64,000 nucleotides of DNA, taken from NCBI RefSeq assembly GCF_001757105.1, contig NZ_MDHN01000041.1, forward strand, positions 62,001 through 126,000, written 5' to 3'. This document shows, piece by piece, positions 46,774 to 56,390 of the stretch. Each line of letters starts with the position of its first letter. Position 1 is the first letter of the stretch. The position numbers and the translations under genes were made by a program. The notes below the pieces were generated by a model. That model saw nothing but the letters and a program-made list of their open reading frames with translations. It was not told where the DNA came from and ran no database searches. Source of the DNA: Alteromonas confluentis. GTDB taxonomy: Bacteria > Pseudomonadota > Gammaproteobacteria > Enterobacterales > Alteromonadaceae.

Positions 46774-46807
46774 CCAGTAATCCTCTTCTCTGGCAGGTGC
46801 TGCTAAA

Positions 46808-47191
46808 TTAACCTAAACGCTGAAAGATTTTGTCTAATTTCTCTTTTAGTGTAGCTGCTGTAAATGGTTTCACCACGTATCCATTTACGCCAGCTTGTGC
46901 AGCAGCAACAATTTGCTCTTTCTTCGCTTCTGCAGTCACCATGAGCACTGGTAAGTGTTTAAGTTTGTCGTCAGCACGGATAGCTCTAAGAAGATCGATC
47001 CCTTGCATACCCGGCATGTTCCAGTCAGTCACGACAAAGTCGAAGTCGCCTTGCTGGAGCATAGGCAAAGCTGTACTACCATCGTCAGCTTCCTGAATAT
47101 TGGAAAATCCAAGGTCTTTAAGCAGGTTTTTTATGATTCGTCTCATCGTAGAAAAATCGTCTACCACGAGAATTTTCATGCTCTTGTCCAA
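46808..47191 (-). CDS. cheY: chemotaxis response regulator CheY
   Basis: 127 residues from a TTG start preceded by GGAGG at 5 nt; the ATG four codons later would sit too far from it, and the TTG start gives the E. coli length. Single receiver domain: [23 protein letters not shown], phospho-Asp in [21 protein letters not shown] and the Lys in [10 protein letters not shown]. Phospho-CheY binds FliM to reverse the motor. It lies between fliA and cheZ. Confidence 0.95.
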   Translation of the reverse strand: MDKSMKILVVDDFSTMRRIIKNLLKDLGFSNIQEADDGSTALPMLQQGDFDFVVTDWNMPGMQGIDLLRAIRADDKLKHLPVLMVTAEAKKEQIVAAAQAGVNGYVVKPFTAATLKEKLDKIFQRLG

Positions 47192-47239
47192 AATAGCCTC
47201 CGGTGAAGGATAGTAAATCGTTATTAATATTGGTGTGCG

Positions 47240-47968
47240 CTATTCTTCAGCCTGCCAGGATTGCATTCGTGCTTTTAGTTTTAACATGGCTTGGCTGTGA
47301 ATTTGACTGACTCTGGACTCACTGACGTCGAGTACTTCGCCTATTTCTCGTAGGTTCAGTTCCTCGTCATAGTACAGAGACAATACAATCGCTTCCCGCT
47401 CGGGTAATGTTGTTATAGCGTATGCCAGCGCTTTCTGAAAGGCGCCTTGCATAAGATCTTCTAACGGTGAGTCATTACCTTTACTTTGTTCTGTCGTGAT
47501 CACATCTTCAGATACACCGAGATCTTCAATACCAATTAATTTTCCGGCATTAACCTCGTTAAGCATTTGATGATAATCATTAATGCTGACATTTAGCTTA
47601 GCAGCTATTTCAACATCCCGCGCATCTCTTCCGGTTTCTCTTTCAACTAAAGAGATAGCTTCTGTGATTGCGCGGCTATTCTTGTGGACTGAACGGGGAG
47701 TCCAGTCACCTTTTCGAATTTCATCCAGCATAGCACCGCGAATACGAATACCCGCAAACGTCTCAAAACTGGCGCCCTTCGAGCCGTCAAAATTTTTCGC
47801 AGCTTCCAACAATCCGATCATGCCAGACTGTATCAGGTCGTCCACAAGCACACTGGCAGGTAAACGAGCCATCAAATGATGGGCTATGCGTTTAACCAAT
47901 GGTGCATGTCGCTCTACCAACTGTGCAGTGTCATTCTGTTGTCGGTAAGCTGCAGCTTTACTGTTCAA
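47240..47968 (-). CDS. fliA: flagellar sigma factor FliA (sigma-28)
   Basis: 242 residues, starting at a TTG overlapping the flhG stop (TTGA). Sigma-70 family: region 2 (LVKRIAHHLMARLPASVLVDDLIQSGMIGLLEAAKNFD), region 3 (SFETFAGIRIRGAMLDEIRKGDW) and region 4 (LPEREAIVLSLYYDEELNLREIGEVLDVSESRVSQIHSQAM). It directs late flagellar and chemotaxis genes. Last of flhA-flhF-flhG-fliA before cheY. Confidence 0.96.
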   Translation of the reverse strand: MNSKAAAYRQQNDTAQLVERHAPLVKRIAHHLMARLPASVLVDDLIQSGMIGLLEAAKNFDGSKGASFETFAGIRIRGAMLDEIRKGDWTPRSVHKNSRAITEAISLVERETGRDARDVEIAAKLNVSINDYHQMLNEVNAGKLIGIEDLGVSEDVITTEQSKGNDSPLEDLMQGAFQKALAYAITTLPEREAIVLSLYYDEELNLREIGEVLDVSESRVSQIHSQAMLKLKARMQSWQAEE

Positions 47969-48831
47969 CGTTGGTTTCCTACCGCTTGTTTAGCTACCAG
48001 TTGTTCGATGAAAAATTCGAGATGTCCGCCAGGCTGGGCAGGAACCGGCCAATTAGCCGCTTTGGTCGCCAATTGACTAATGGCTACGGCGGCAGGAGAG
48101 CCAGGGAAAGCATCGACGATGGCAGTCTGCTTTCTTACCGCTCGACGAATATTCTCGTCGAAGGGGACGGTCGCCACTAGTTCAAGCGCCACATCGAGGA
48201 AACGCCCAGTGACTTTTGATAACTTACTGAAAAGCTCCTGCCCTTCACGTATGTCCCGCACCATGTTGGCAACAATTTTAAACCGAAAAACGCCGTGTTC
48301 CCGATTTAGAATTTTAATTAATGCATAGGCATCAGTGAGCGAGGTGGGTTCGTCGCATACCACGACCATAATATCCTGAGACGCCCGGGAGAAACTCAGC
48401 ACCATATCGGAAATACCCGCTGCAGTATCGACAATGAGCACGTCGATTTGCGAGCGCAATTCACTGAACGCGCGAATTAGACCGGCATGCTCGGTAGGCG
48501 ACAATTCTGTCATTGCCTGCGTACCCGACGTTGCCGGTGCGATTTTGATGCCATGGGGGCCGGTTACCAGCACATCGTCGAGGGTGCATTCACCAGACAG
48601 CACGTGAGAAAGGTTCTTCTCTACTCGCAGTCCAAGCATAACATCGACGTTAGCCAGGCCAAGGTCGGCGTCGAGCACCATCACTCGTTTGCCTTGCTTT
48701 GCCATGGCAATGGCCGTATTCAGTGTGATGTTGGTTTTACCCACACCACCCTTACCGCCGGTAACGGCTATAACCTTAATGAGGCGTGATTGATTCATCT
48801 TTCGTAAGCTACTCGCTTGATCTTCGATCAT
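47965..48831 (-). CDS. flhG: flagellar number regulator FlhG (FleN, MinD-like)
   Basis: 288 residues. Deviant Walker A GGKGGVGKTNITLN (about 26-39), VMVLDADLGLANVDVMLGL and VDTAAGISDMVLSFSRASQD. It limits polar flagella number by antagonising FlhF and the FlrA/FleQ regulator. An ATGA overlap with flhF and a 4-nt overlap with fliA indicate tight coupling. Confidence 0.94.
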   Translation of the reverse strand: MIEDQASSLRKMNQSRLIKVIAVTGGKGGVGKTNITLNTAIAMAKQGKRVMVLDADLGLANVDVMLGLRVEKNLSHVLSGECTLDDVLVTGPHGIKIAPATSGTQAMTELSPTEHAGLIRAFSELRSQIDVLIVDTAAGISDMVLSFSRASQDIMVVVCDEPTSLTDAYALIKILNREHGVFRFKIVANMVRDIREGQELFSKLSKVTGRFLDVALELVATVPFDENIRRAVRKQTAIVDAFPGSPAAVAISQLATKAANWPVPAQPGGHLEFFIEQLVAKQAVGNQR

Positions 48832-50324
48832 ACTGCCTTAACTGAATTAACTTCATGATTCTGCTTAGTATGATTCAAACCGTACTTTTTATAAAGCTTT
48901 GCCGCTGCAGATACGAGAGATTTCGCATCAGCAACCTTAATATCTTCAGGCACCTGCTGCCCATCGGTCACATAACTCACTGGTAGCTGCTGCTCAACGG
49001 CAACGCTCAATACCTCACCCAAACTGTAGCACTCATCAATTTTAGTGAAGATACAGCCGTCGAGTTTAACTGAATTATACGCTGCAATAATGCGTTGCAG
49101 AGCAGGATATTGGGTATTAGCTTGCGCAACCAGGTATTTACGTACAGGTTGCATTTGACCGTTGCTAAACTGACCAAGTTGTTGAATTAATCGGCTATCT
49201 CGCTGACTAAAACCTGCTGTATCTATTAATATTAGACGTTTATGGCGTAACTGAAAGAGTTGTTCAGCTAATTCTTCGCTACTTTGTGCTTTTCGGGTAG
49301 TACAGCCAATAATTTTGCCGTAAGTCGCCAGCTGTTCATAAGCCGCTATCCGGTAGGTATCGATGGTGATCATCGCTACCTGCTCTGCCCCGTACTTTTG
49401 TGCATAACGTGCAGCAAGCTTTGCAACGGTAGTGGTTTTGCCCGTACCCGTTGGACCGACCAGTGCAACCACACCGGTTTGCGTGAGAATATCGCTACCC
49501 GATACATTCAGACGGTTAGCCAACAGGTTCAACAAATAAATCCACGCTTCACGCTCTGTGTACTGAGATGGCGTGTAATGCACTAATTGTTCTGCCAGCG
49601 CATCGCTCAATCCCATGCCAGTGAGGCACTGCATCAGGTAGCTGTGAACGGGCCGCTGACGCTTTTTCTTCGCTTCCATCAGGTCGGCCACCTGATATTG
49701 CAGCACATTACGTAAAGACGCCAATTCCTCTTTGATGGCATCCAGTTCACTATTGCCCTGCGCGTTACTCGAAGGCGCTTGCTGAGAAGGCGCCGCCTCG
49801 AAATCAGGACTCATTTGTGAAGCGGGAGGTGTATTGTTGCGTCCGTGATTAAATACATCAGCAAATGAAAATACATCATTGTCTTGCTGTGCAGTTTGCT
49901 GCTGTGGACGCTGGGAATGTGGCTGAGCTTGCGCCTTAGGCTGTGATTGATATTGAGGCTGAGCAACATCGCGCTGGGAATGAGGCTGAACCTGGCGCGG
50001 TGCGTTTTGCTGCGTAGCAGCCTCTGCCGCTGCATTTCGCTCAGCAGCTTGCTTCTCTAATAATGCACGGAGGTTGTCAGGACCATCATCACCAATAATT
50101 TCGCTCAGGCTCGGTGTGGCCTTCTGCTGGCCCGCTGATGCTTTGTTGTCATGGCGCGTGTTAAGGTTAAGTTTTGCTTCAGGTTCTTTATCGTAAGCAG
50201 CCACCAACTCTATGCCATCGGCCACTTTACGGTTAGACATAATGACGGCATCACTGCCCAATTCGGCTTTTACCTGGCTTAACGCTTCCCGCATATCTTT
50301 GCCAAAAAAACGTCTGATTTTCAT
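48828..50324 (-). CDS. flhF: polar flagellar placement GTPase FlhF
   Basis: About 498 residues from the ATG at 50324 (MKIRRFFGKDMREALSQVK), which has an AGAGG ribosome-binding site 5-7 nt upstream; a GTG six codons earlier is less likely. SRP-type GTPase: a B domain, a long Gln/Pro/Ala-rich linker (about 60-200), the NG domain with GPTGTGKTTTVAKLAARYA, ITIDTYRIAAYEQL, LIDTAGFSQRD and TKIDECYSLGE. It recruits early flagellar parts to the pole. It follows flhA. Confidence 0.94.
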   Translation of the reverse strand: MKIRRFFGKDMREALSQVKAELGSDAVIMSNRKVADGIELVAAYDKEPEAKLNLNTRHDNKASAGQQKATPSLSEIIGDDGPDNLRALLEKQAAERNAAAEAATQQNAPRQVQPHSQRDVAQPQYQSQPKAQAQPHSQRPQQQTAQQDNDVFSFADVFNHGRNNTPPASQMSPDFEAAPSQQAPSSNAQGNSELDAIKEELASLRNVLQYQVADLMEAKKKRQRPVHSYLMQCLTGMGLSDALAEQLVHYTPSQYTEREAWIYLLNLLANRLNVSGSDILTQTGVVALVGPTGTGKTTTVAKLAARYAQKYGAEQVAMITIDTYRIAAYEQLATYGKIIGCTTRKAQSSEELAEQLFQLRHKRLILIDTAGFSQRDSRLIQQLGQFSNGQMQPVRKYLVAQANTQYPALQRIIAAYNSVKLDGCIFTKIDECYSLGEVLSVAVEQQLPVSYVTDGQQVPEDIKVADAKSLVSAAAKLYKKYGLNHTKQNHEVNSVKAV

Positions 50325-50353
50325 CTCAACCTCTTCACTCACCCAGTGTCAGA

Positions 50354-52456
50354 TTATTGACCGACAGAGCTGACAATTTTAATTTGCTTGTCGTCAGGTA
50401 TTTCCTGGTACGACAACACATGCAAGCCAGCTACCGAATATTTAAGGAAGCGTGACAGCACAGGTCGCAACATACCTGACGTCAGGAGTACTGCAGGCTC
50501 GCCTTCTAGCTCTTGTTGTTGTGCGGCCTGTTGCAAGGATTGTTGGAGACGATCTGCGAGTCCTGGTTCGATACCGGCGCCATCTTCTCCCCCTGCCTGA
50601 AGAGACTGGTGCAACATCTGTTCCAACTCTGGTGCCAGAGTTATGACGGGCACTTCTTTGGCACCTTGGCTGATTTCCTGAACGATGAGACGTTTAAGCG
50701 CAATACGCACCGCAGACACCAGTACATCTGGGTCCTGACTGCGTGGGCCGTACTCAGACAACGTCTGAACAATGGTACGCATGTCACGAATAGGCACCCC
50801 TTCAAACAACAGTGTCTGCAGCACCTTAACCACGGTACTCAGCTGCAGAATGTCAGGCACCAGCCCTTCAACCAGTTTCGGACTAGACTTGGCCAGCATG
50901 TCCAGTAGTTGCTGAGTTTCTTCATGGCCGAGAAGTTGATAAGCATTGTTACTCAGCAGCTGGCTTAGGTGCGTTGCCACTACGGTAGCAGCGTCAACAA
51001 CGGTATAACCGAGTGTTTGTGCATGTTCACGCTGGTTCGGCCTTATCCACACTGCGTCTAAACCGAAGGCAGGATCTTTCGTTGCGCGCCCTTCGAGTTT
51101 ACCGAATACCTGACCAGGGTTGATGGCGAGTTCTTCGTCGTGACTGATTTGCGCATCACCAATGGTGACACCCAACATCGCAATGGTATAAGCATTGGGG
51201 TCGAGATCAAGATTATCGCGAATGTGTACTGGCGGTACCAGGAAGCCAAGTTCCTGAGAAAGCTTTTTACGCACGCCCTTGATTCGGGTGAGCAGTTCGC
51301 CGCCCTGGGATTTATCGACTAACGGAATAAGCCGGTAGCCCACTTCCAGTCCGATGGTATCGACCTGCTGTACGTCGTCCCAACCGAGTTCTTTAGCCTC
51401 TGGAACAGGATGATCGCCCCCCGCTTCTGTCTTCGCTGGTACTTTTGGTTTTTCAGCTTCCTTTTTCGCCTGCACACCTTGCCAGTAGGCATAACCACCC
51501 GCTATGGCAGAGAATCCGAGAAACGCGATGTGCGGCATACCTGGCACAATGCCCATAACAAACAGCACCGCTGAGGCAATATAAAGCGCCTGGGGGTTAC
51601 CCAGTTGGGTCCGGATTTCTTTACCCATCTCCTGGGTTTCGTTTTCACGAGTCACAATAATGGCGGTGGCCACCGACAGCAGCAGCGAAGGAATTTGTGC
51701 TACTAAGCCATCACCGATAGTCAAAATGGTATACACCTCCATGGCATCGCCAAACGCCAGGTCGTGCTGAATCATGCCGATAAATAATCCACCTACGATA
51801 TTAATCAGCATGATGAATAAGCCAGCAACCGCATCACCTTTTACAAATTTAGACGCACCGTCCATAGAACCGTAAAAGTCGGCCTCTGCGGTGATTTCCT
51901 CACGACGTTTACGAGCCTGATCCTGGTCGATATAGCCAGCATTCAAATCGGCGTCAATGGCCATTTGTTTACCGGGCATGGCATCAAGGGTAAAGCGGGC
52001 ACTCACTTCTGAGATTCGGCCTGCACCCGCGGTAACTACTTTGAAGTTAATGATCAGAAGGATAGCGAATACGACAACCCCCACTGCATAGTTACCACCA
52101 ATCACCACCGCACCAAACGCCTCGATCACCTTTCCCGCAGCGTCGCCCCCTTCATGGCCGTACAGCAGAACAACCCGGGTGGATGCCACATTCAACGCTA
52201 GCCGTAATACCGTAGCAATAAGCAAAACCAGCGGGAAAATACCAAAATCCACCGGCTTTTGGGTAAACACGGCAACGAGGATGATCACCAGACTCAGCGC
52301 AATATTAAAGCTGAACAGCACATCGAGTAGAAATGGCGGCATGGGAAGAATAACCATGCCCATAATCGCCAGTAATACGACAGGCGCACCAAGACCACTG
52401 GTGATATTTTGAAACTGGTTCTTGTCGAACCGCTGCAGGTAGGCGGATAACTGCAT
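50354..52456 (-). CDS. flhA: flagellar export gate protein FlhA
   Basis: 700 residues. About eight N-terminal membrane segments (starting LLAIMGMVILPMPPFLLDVLFSFNIALSLVIILVAVF), the FHIPEP family region FGIFPLVLLIATVLRLALNVASTRVVL and RISEVSARFTLDAMPGKQMAIDADLNAGYI. A cytoplasmic C-terminal domain (about 345-700) binds chaperone-substrate complexes. Part of the type III export apparatus. A sigma-54-like promoter lies upstream. Confidence 0.97.
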   Translation of the reverse strand: MQLSAYLQRFDKNQFQNITSGLGAPVVLLAIMGMVILPMPPFLLDVLFSFNIALSLVIILVAVFTQKPVDFGIFPLVLLIATVLRLALNVASTRVVLLYGHEGGDAAGKVIEAFGAVVIGGNYAVGVVVFAILLIINFKVVTAGAGRISEVSARFTLDAMPGKQMAIDADLNAGYIDQDQARKRREEITAEADFYGSMDGASKFVKGDAVAGLFIMLINIVGGLFIGMIQHDLAFGDAMEVYTILTIGDGLVAQIPSLLLSVATAIIVTRENETQEMGKEIRTQLGNPQALYIASAVLFVMGIVPGMPHIAFLGFSAIAGGYAYWQGVQAKKEAEKPKVPAKTEAGGDHPVPEAKELGWDDVQQVDTIGLEVGYRLIPLVDKSQGGELLTRIKGVRKKLSQELGFLVPPVHIRDNLDLDPNAYTIAMLGVTIGDAQISHDEELAINPGQVFGKLEGRATKDPAFGLDAVWIRPNQREHAQTLGYTVVDAATVVATHLSQLLSNNAYQLLGHEETQQLLDMLAKSSPKLVEGLVPDILQLSTVVKVLQTLLFEGVPIRDMRTIVQTLSEYGPRSQDPDVLVSAVRIALKRLIVQEISQGAKEVPVITLAPELEQMLHQSLQAGGEDGAGIEPGLADRLQQSLQQAAQQQELEGEPAVLLTSGMLRPVLSRFLKYSVAGLHVLSYQEIPDDKQIKIVSSVGQ

Positions 52457-52512
52457 AATAATTGCTCTCGCTAACAGAAAATTGACACTTCAATTGCGTC
52501 TGTAGTGAGTAG

Positions 52513-52528
52513 TTCAACTACTGTGCCA
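52513..52528 (-). promoter_or_regulatory. candidate sigma-54 promoter upstream of flhA
   Basis: Minus-strand TGGCAC-AGTAG-TTGAA keeps the full -24 element and TTG at -12 at correct spacing (only the final C of GC is A). The transcript would begin about 45 nt before flhA. Polar flagellar flhA genes are often FlrA/FleQ and sigma-54 dependent. Confidence 0.5.
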
Positions 52529-52547
52529 GTTTGCTTTATCCCCCGAA

Positions 52548-53672
52548 TTAGCGCCGGAGTTCTGGCGGAATAGGCAGATCTTTCTTCAGCGGTTTCGGGC
52601 GCTTACCTTTACCCGCTTTAAATGCGCGCAGTTGATAGACGTACGCCAGTACCTGGGCAACCGCCATAAACAGTTTGTGAGGGATTTCGTGGTCGACTTC
52701 TGTTGAGTAGTAAATCGCCCGGGTTAGCATGGGCGAAGGCACAATGGGAACGTCGTGAGCGTCACCAATTTTTCGAATATGCATGGCTAATTCTTCGATA
52801 CCTTTGGCGACCACCACCGGCGCACGGCCACCGTTGTCATCGTATTTCAGTGCTACAGAATAGTGGGTCGGGTTGGTTACAATGACATCGGCTTCCGGTA
52901 CCTGCTGCATCATTCTTCGGGCTGCGGCCTGGTATTGCAGGCGACGAATACGCCCTTTCACCATGGGATCGCCTTCAGCGTTTTTACGCTCGTCCTTCAC
53001 TTCCTGCTTCGACATTTTCATTTCTTTGTTGTGCTTGTACATCTGATAAGGCACATCAAGGGCGGCAATAGGGATCATACCCAGAGTAAGAAACAAAAAC
53101 GCCCACTCCAGCATATCCAGGGCGTGAAACAAGTTATTGGGGTACAGCTCAACGTCGAGATGAAGTGCCTCATCTTCATAATACATCAGCGTTAACAGGG
53201 CGATGGTAGCAATGACAAAAAACTTGGCAATGGCCTTAAGCAATTCAACCAAGCCGTTCATACCAAACATGCGCTTGAAACCATTCAAGGGGTTAAGTTT
53301 ATTTAGCTTTGGTGATGCAGACTGCCAGGTAAAGTTATAGCCACCTAGTGCGATTGAACCGTATATTCCCGCAGCCATGGCTACAATCATGTACAGCAAC
53401 ACCGGCCCTGCCACTGCAGAAAACCCCTGTGCCCAGGCATTAAACATGTGAGTCATGTCGTAGGTTTCATCGCGGGACAGCGTAAACATATCTTCCATCA
53501 TGCCGAAGATTGCTTTCGCAATGGTGCCGCCAAGCAATAAAAACATGATGCCACTGGCCACCAGCACCAATGCCGTAGAGAGTTCTCTCGATCGGGCGAG
53601 CTGCCCTTTTTTTCGCGCGTCTTCGAGGCGTTTGCTCGTGGGGTCTTCTGTTTTATCCTGTTGATCAGCCAT
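52548..53672 (-). CDS. flhB: flagellar export switch protein FlhB
   Basis: 374 residues. Four membrane segments (first LSTALVLVASGIMFLLLGG) and a C-terminal cytoplasmic domain with the autocleavage site NPTH (Asn267-Pro268) in IVTNPTHYSVALKY. It switches export specificity from hook to filament together with FliK. Begins TEDPTSKRLEDARKKGQLARSRE, a conserved N-terminus. 11 nt after fliR; a 91-nt gap to flhA. Confidence 0.97.
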   Translation of the reverse strand: MADQQDKTEDPTSKRLEDARKKGQLARSRELSTALVLVASGIMFLLLGGTIAKAIFGMMEDMFTLSRDETYDMTHMFNAWAQGFSAVAGPVLLYMIVAMAAGIYGSIALGGYNFTWQSASPKLNKLNPLNGFKRMFGMNGLVELLKAIAKFFVIATIALLTLMYYEDEALHLDVELYPNNLFHALDMLEWAFLFLTLGMIPIAALDVPYQMYKHNKEMKMSKQEVKDERKNAEGDPMVKGRIRRLQYQAAARRMMQQVPEADVIVTNPTHYSVALKYDDNGGRAPVVVAKGIEELAMHIRKIGDAHDVPIVPSPMLTRAIYYSTEVDHEIPHKLFMAVAQVLAYVYQLRAFKAGKGKRPKPLKKDLPIPPELRR

Positions 53673-53683
53673 GGCTTACCTCA

Positions 53684-54466
53684 TCAAGTGGGACAAATCA
53701 GCAGCAACTCACACATAAACTGCTGTGCTCGCTGCCATTGTGTGGCGAAATGGGAAACAAAGTTCTCTAACGTAACCCAGATAATAATTAACCCGGTTAT
53801 CTGAGCAATAGAGAAACCAATACTAAAAATATTCAACTGTGGCGCAGCTTTGGTCATAACACCAAAGGCCAAGTTCACTATCAGTAGCGACACAATTGGG
53901 GCTAAGGAAAGCGTTACCGCGGAAACAAACATCCAACTTGCCCACTCGGCGATGTCCCGGAACTGGGCTGCGGTCCACCAGGCTTCACCGATGGGAAAAG
54001 CATCGAAGCTGGTTGTAATCATTTGAATCATTGCCAGGTGGCCATCTAAGGTCCAGAACAGCAAGGTTGCAAGAACAAGATAAAACTGACCCACGGCCGG
54101 AACATTAATACCGTTCACCGGGTCGACTATCGATGCAAAACCAAGCCCGGTCTGCATTGCCACTATCTGGCCTGCCAGCACGAAGGTATTTAATACCATC
54201 ATGGAAATGAAGCCGATGGCGACACCAATAATAATTTGCTGAATAACTTCAACAATGGCGCCCACCCCAACTAAGTTGTCGAATGGAACAGGTTTTATAA
54301 CTGGCATAATCACTAAGGTAAGAAACAGCGCGAGCAATGTTCTCACCGTCACCGGGATCGATTGAGCACTTAGACCAATCATCGCAGCAAACAGACCACT
54401 GATGCGCATAAAAGGCAGCATCAGGTCGGCCAAAAACTCATTGATGGTATTGAGATCGACGTTCAC
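53684..54466 (-). CDS. fliR: flagellar export apparatus protein FliR
   Basis: About 260 residues from the GTG at 54466 (NVDLNTINEFLADLMLPFMRISG), just after the fliQ stop. A TTG start at 54508 would lie inside fliQ. About six membrane segments; LAGQIVAMQTGLGFASIVDPVNG and the C-terminal MTKAAPQLNIFSIGF are family signatures. Together with FliP and FliQ it forms the export gate core. Length equals E. coli FliR. Confidence 0.95.
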   Translation of the reverse strand: MNVDLNTINEFLADLMLPFMRISGLFAAMIGLSAQSIPVTVRTLLALFLTLVIMPVIKPVPFDNLVGVGAIVEVIQQIIIGVAIGFISMMVLNTFVLAGQIVAMQTGLGFASIVDPVNGINVPAVGQFYLVLATLLFWTLDGHLAMIQMITTSFDAFPIGEAWWTAAQFRDIAEWASWMFVSAVTLSLAPIVSLLIVNLAFGVMTKAAPQLNIFSIGFSIAQITGLIIIWVTLENFVSHFATQWQRAQQFMCELLLICPT

Positions 54467-54479
54467 TAACGGAGCCTGC

Positions 54480-54749
54480 TTATCCCACAACCTGCGGGAT
54501 TTGCTCAACCATATGGAAGGTAAAATCCATCAGTTGCTCCACTAACCAATTCCCGCCCCAAGCCAGCGCCAACAACGTGACGATAAGACGGGGCAAGAAA
54601 CTCATGGTTTGTTCGTTAATGGAGGTTGCTGCCTGGAATACGGCAACAATCAAACCCACAATCATGCTAGGTACGATAACCGCGGAAACCAGCAGAATTA
54701 CCATAAACATGGATTCCCGCAATATTTGTACAAACACCTCTGGTGACAT
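54480..54749 (-). CDS. fliQ: flagellar export apparatus protein FliQ
   Basis: 89 residues, two membrane helices (MVILLVSAVIVPSMIVGLIVAVFQAATSINE and LIVTLLALAWGGNWLV). The helix-hairpin and QAATSINEQTMSFLP motif are diagnostic. Nine nt after fliP. Confidence 0.97.
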   Translation of the reverse strand: MSPEVFVQILRESMFMVILLVSAVIVPSMIVGLIVAVFQAATSINEQTMSFLPRLIVTLLALAWGGNWLVEQLMDFTFHMVEQIPQVVG

Positions 54750-54758
54750 AGTGCTCTC

Positions 54759-55523
54759 CTAGACGCCCATACCAAAACTGGTGGCTAGCGTACCGAAAAT
54801 CAGGTTCCAGCCGTCTACCAACACAAACAACATCAACTTGAAGGGCAATGAAACGATCATCGGCGATAGCATCATCATACCCATTGCCATCAATATTGAG
54901 GCGACAACCAAATCGATGATCAAAAACGGAATGAACAGCATGAAACCAATCTGAAAGGCAGTTTTTAACTCACTGGTGATAAAAGAAGGGATGAGGATAG
55001 TAAGCGGCACATCTGCAGGTTCATCATACTTCCCTTCGTCACCGGCAATGCGAACAAATGTTTCTAAGTCTTTCACCCGGGTCTGCGACAACATAAACGC
55101 CCGCATAGGCTCGGCGGCTTCTTCTAGCGCCTGACGGGAAGTCATTGCTTCGTTTAAATAAGGTTGAAGTGCGCGTTCATTCACTTCTTCAAATACCGGC
55201 GTCATGATGAACATAGATAAAAACAAGCTCACGCCAATCAGGATTTGGTTGGAAGGCGCCTGTTGTAAGCCGATAGCCTGACGTAAGATAGACAACACCA
55301 CAATGATGCGGGTGAATGAAGTCATCATCATAATGAACGCAGGGATGAGGCTCAGCGCAGACATGATAAACAGTGCCTGCAGTGTCATTGAGTAATCTTG
55401 CGAACCATCCGGATTACTGGTGACGGTAACGGCAGAAATGCCCTGTTGCGCCATTACCGGTAGGCTAAACAACATAAAAACGGGAAGCATCAGCATCAAT
55501 AAGCGGTGTTTATTGTTTTTCAT
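54759..55523 (-). CDS. fliP: flagellar export apparatus protein FliP
   Basis: 254 residues. A cleavable signal peptide ([18 protein letters not shown]) and membrane segments containing [36 protein letters not shown], the FliP hallmark; also [23 protein letters not shown]. It overlaps the fliO 3' end by 14 nt. Confidence 0.97.
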   Translation of the reverse strand: MKNNKHRLLMLMLPVFMLFSLPVMAQQGISAVTVTSNPDGSQDYSMTLQALFIMSALSLIPAFIMMMTSFTRIIVVLSILRQAIGLQQAPSNQILIGVSLFLSMFIMTPVFEEVNERALQPYLNEAMTSRQALEEAAEPMRAFMLSQTRVKDLETFVRIAGDEGKYDEPADVPLTILIPSFITSELKTAFQIGFMLFIPFLIIDLVVASILMAMGMMMLSPMIVSLPFKLMLFVLVDGWNLIFGTLATSFGMGV

Positions 55524-55995
55524 TGTCCGCTCCTTTTACGCCGGGGTTAATGGTGCCCGCCATAGCTTTGATCAGTTTTTGCTTAAAATCGGCACCACCG
55601 GTTTCATTGCTGTTATTGGTTTCCAGAGGCGTTTCAAGTTTGCTCAAATGGTTAATGTTGGTGGCTGTCACCCCAATGAGATGCTGCTCTTCCCCAACCT
55701 GAATAACAATAATACGCTCTCGCGTACCGGCTACCATGCTGGCCACCACTTTCATCTGACCACTACTGGCATGGGTGACATTAAACCGGCGCATCAGCCA
55801 GGCTAAAGAAAAAATAATGCCGACCACCACGAGAAGTGATCCGAAAATTGACAGTACAGAAACAGGATTGGAAAAAGATTGGGTGCCTTCGGCACGGGTT
55901 GTGAAGCTAAATAACAGGGGCAGCAGAAACCAACCCCCTGTTTTAGAAAGCGTTTTAGCGAAGCTTTTTGATTCTCTCGATCTGACTGATAACAT
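55510..55995 (-). CDS. fliO: flagellar biosynthesis protein FliO
   Basis: 161 residues. Short N-terminal hydrophobic leader ([18 protein letters not shown]), then a membrane helix ([28 protein letters not shown]) and the cytoplasmic FliO motif [31 protein letters not shown]. It assists FliP assembly. The start overlaps fliN by 41 nt; no later in-frame ATG/GTG/TTG occurs before the leader, so the overlap is probably real. Confidence 0.92.
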   Translation of the reverse strand: MLSVRSRESKSFAKTLSKTGGWFLLPLLFSFTTRAEGTQSFSNPVSVLSIFGSLLVVVGIIFSLAWLMRRFNVTHASSGQMKVVASMVAGTRERIIVIQVGEEQHLIGVTATNINHLSKLETPLETNNSNETGGADFKQKLIKAMAGTINPGVKGADNEKQ

Positions 55996-56362
55996 CCGTT
56001 AACCGAATACCAAATTTGTCGTTGACTACTACTACTTCACCATGAGCAATCAACGTGCCATTTACCAGAACATCCAGTGGTTCCCCGGCAACCCGGTCTA
56101 ATTCCACCACTGACCCCTGGTTCAATTGTAGCAGGTTCCGGATACTGATTTGGCTGCGCCCCACTTCCATGGAAATGGTCACAGGAATATCCAGAATGGT
56201 ATCCAGTTTCTTTTTCTCTTCCTGCGTGATGGGGGCGTCGTCGGTTAGTTCATCTAATTCGGCAACCTGAACGTCCTCGCCACCTTCACCTTCGGCCGCT
56301 TCCGCATCGGCCTGCTCGGCCATAGCCGCAGCCCAGTCGTCCATTCCGTCATTATCACTCAT
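55955..56362 (-). CDS. fliN: flagellar motor switch protein FliN
   Basis: 135 residues. An acidic N-terminus (about 1-50), then the C-ring domain [71 protein letters not shown], the classic SpoA fold. Forms the bottom of the C-ring with FliM and FliG. 28 nt after fliM. Confidence 0.97.
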   Translation of the reverse strand: MSDNDGMDDWAAAMAEQADAEAAEGEGGEDVQVAELDELTDDAPITQEEKKKLDTILDIPVTISMEVGRSQISIRNLLQLNQGSVVELDRVAGEPLDVLVNGTLIAHGEVVVVNDKFGIRLTDVISQIERIKKLR

Positions 56363-56390
56363 GACAATACCCCTTTAACTAAGATCATAA

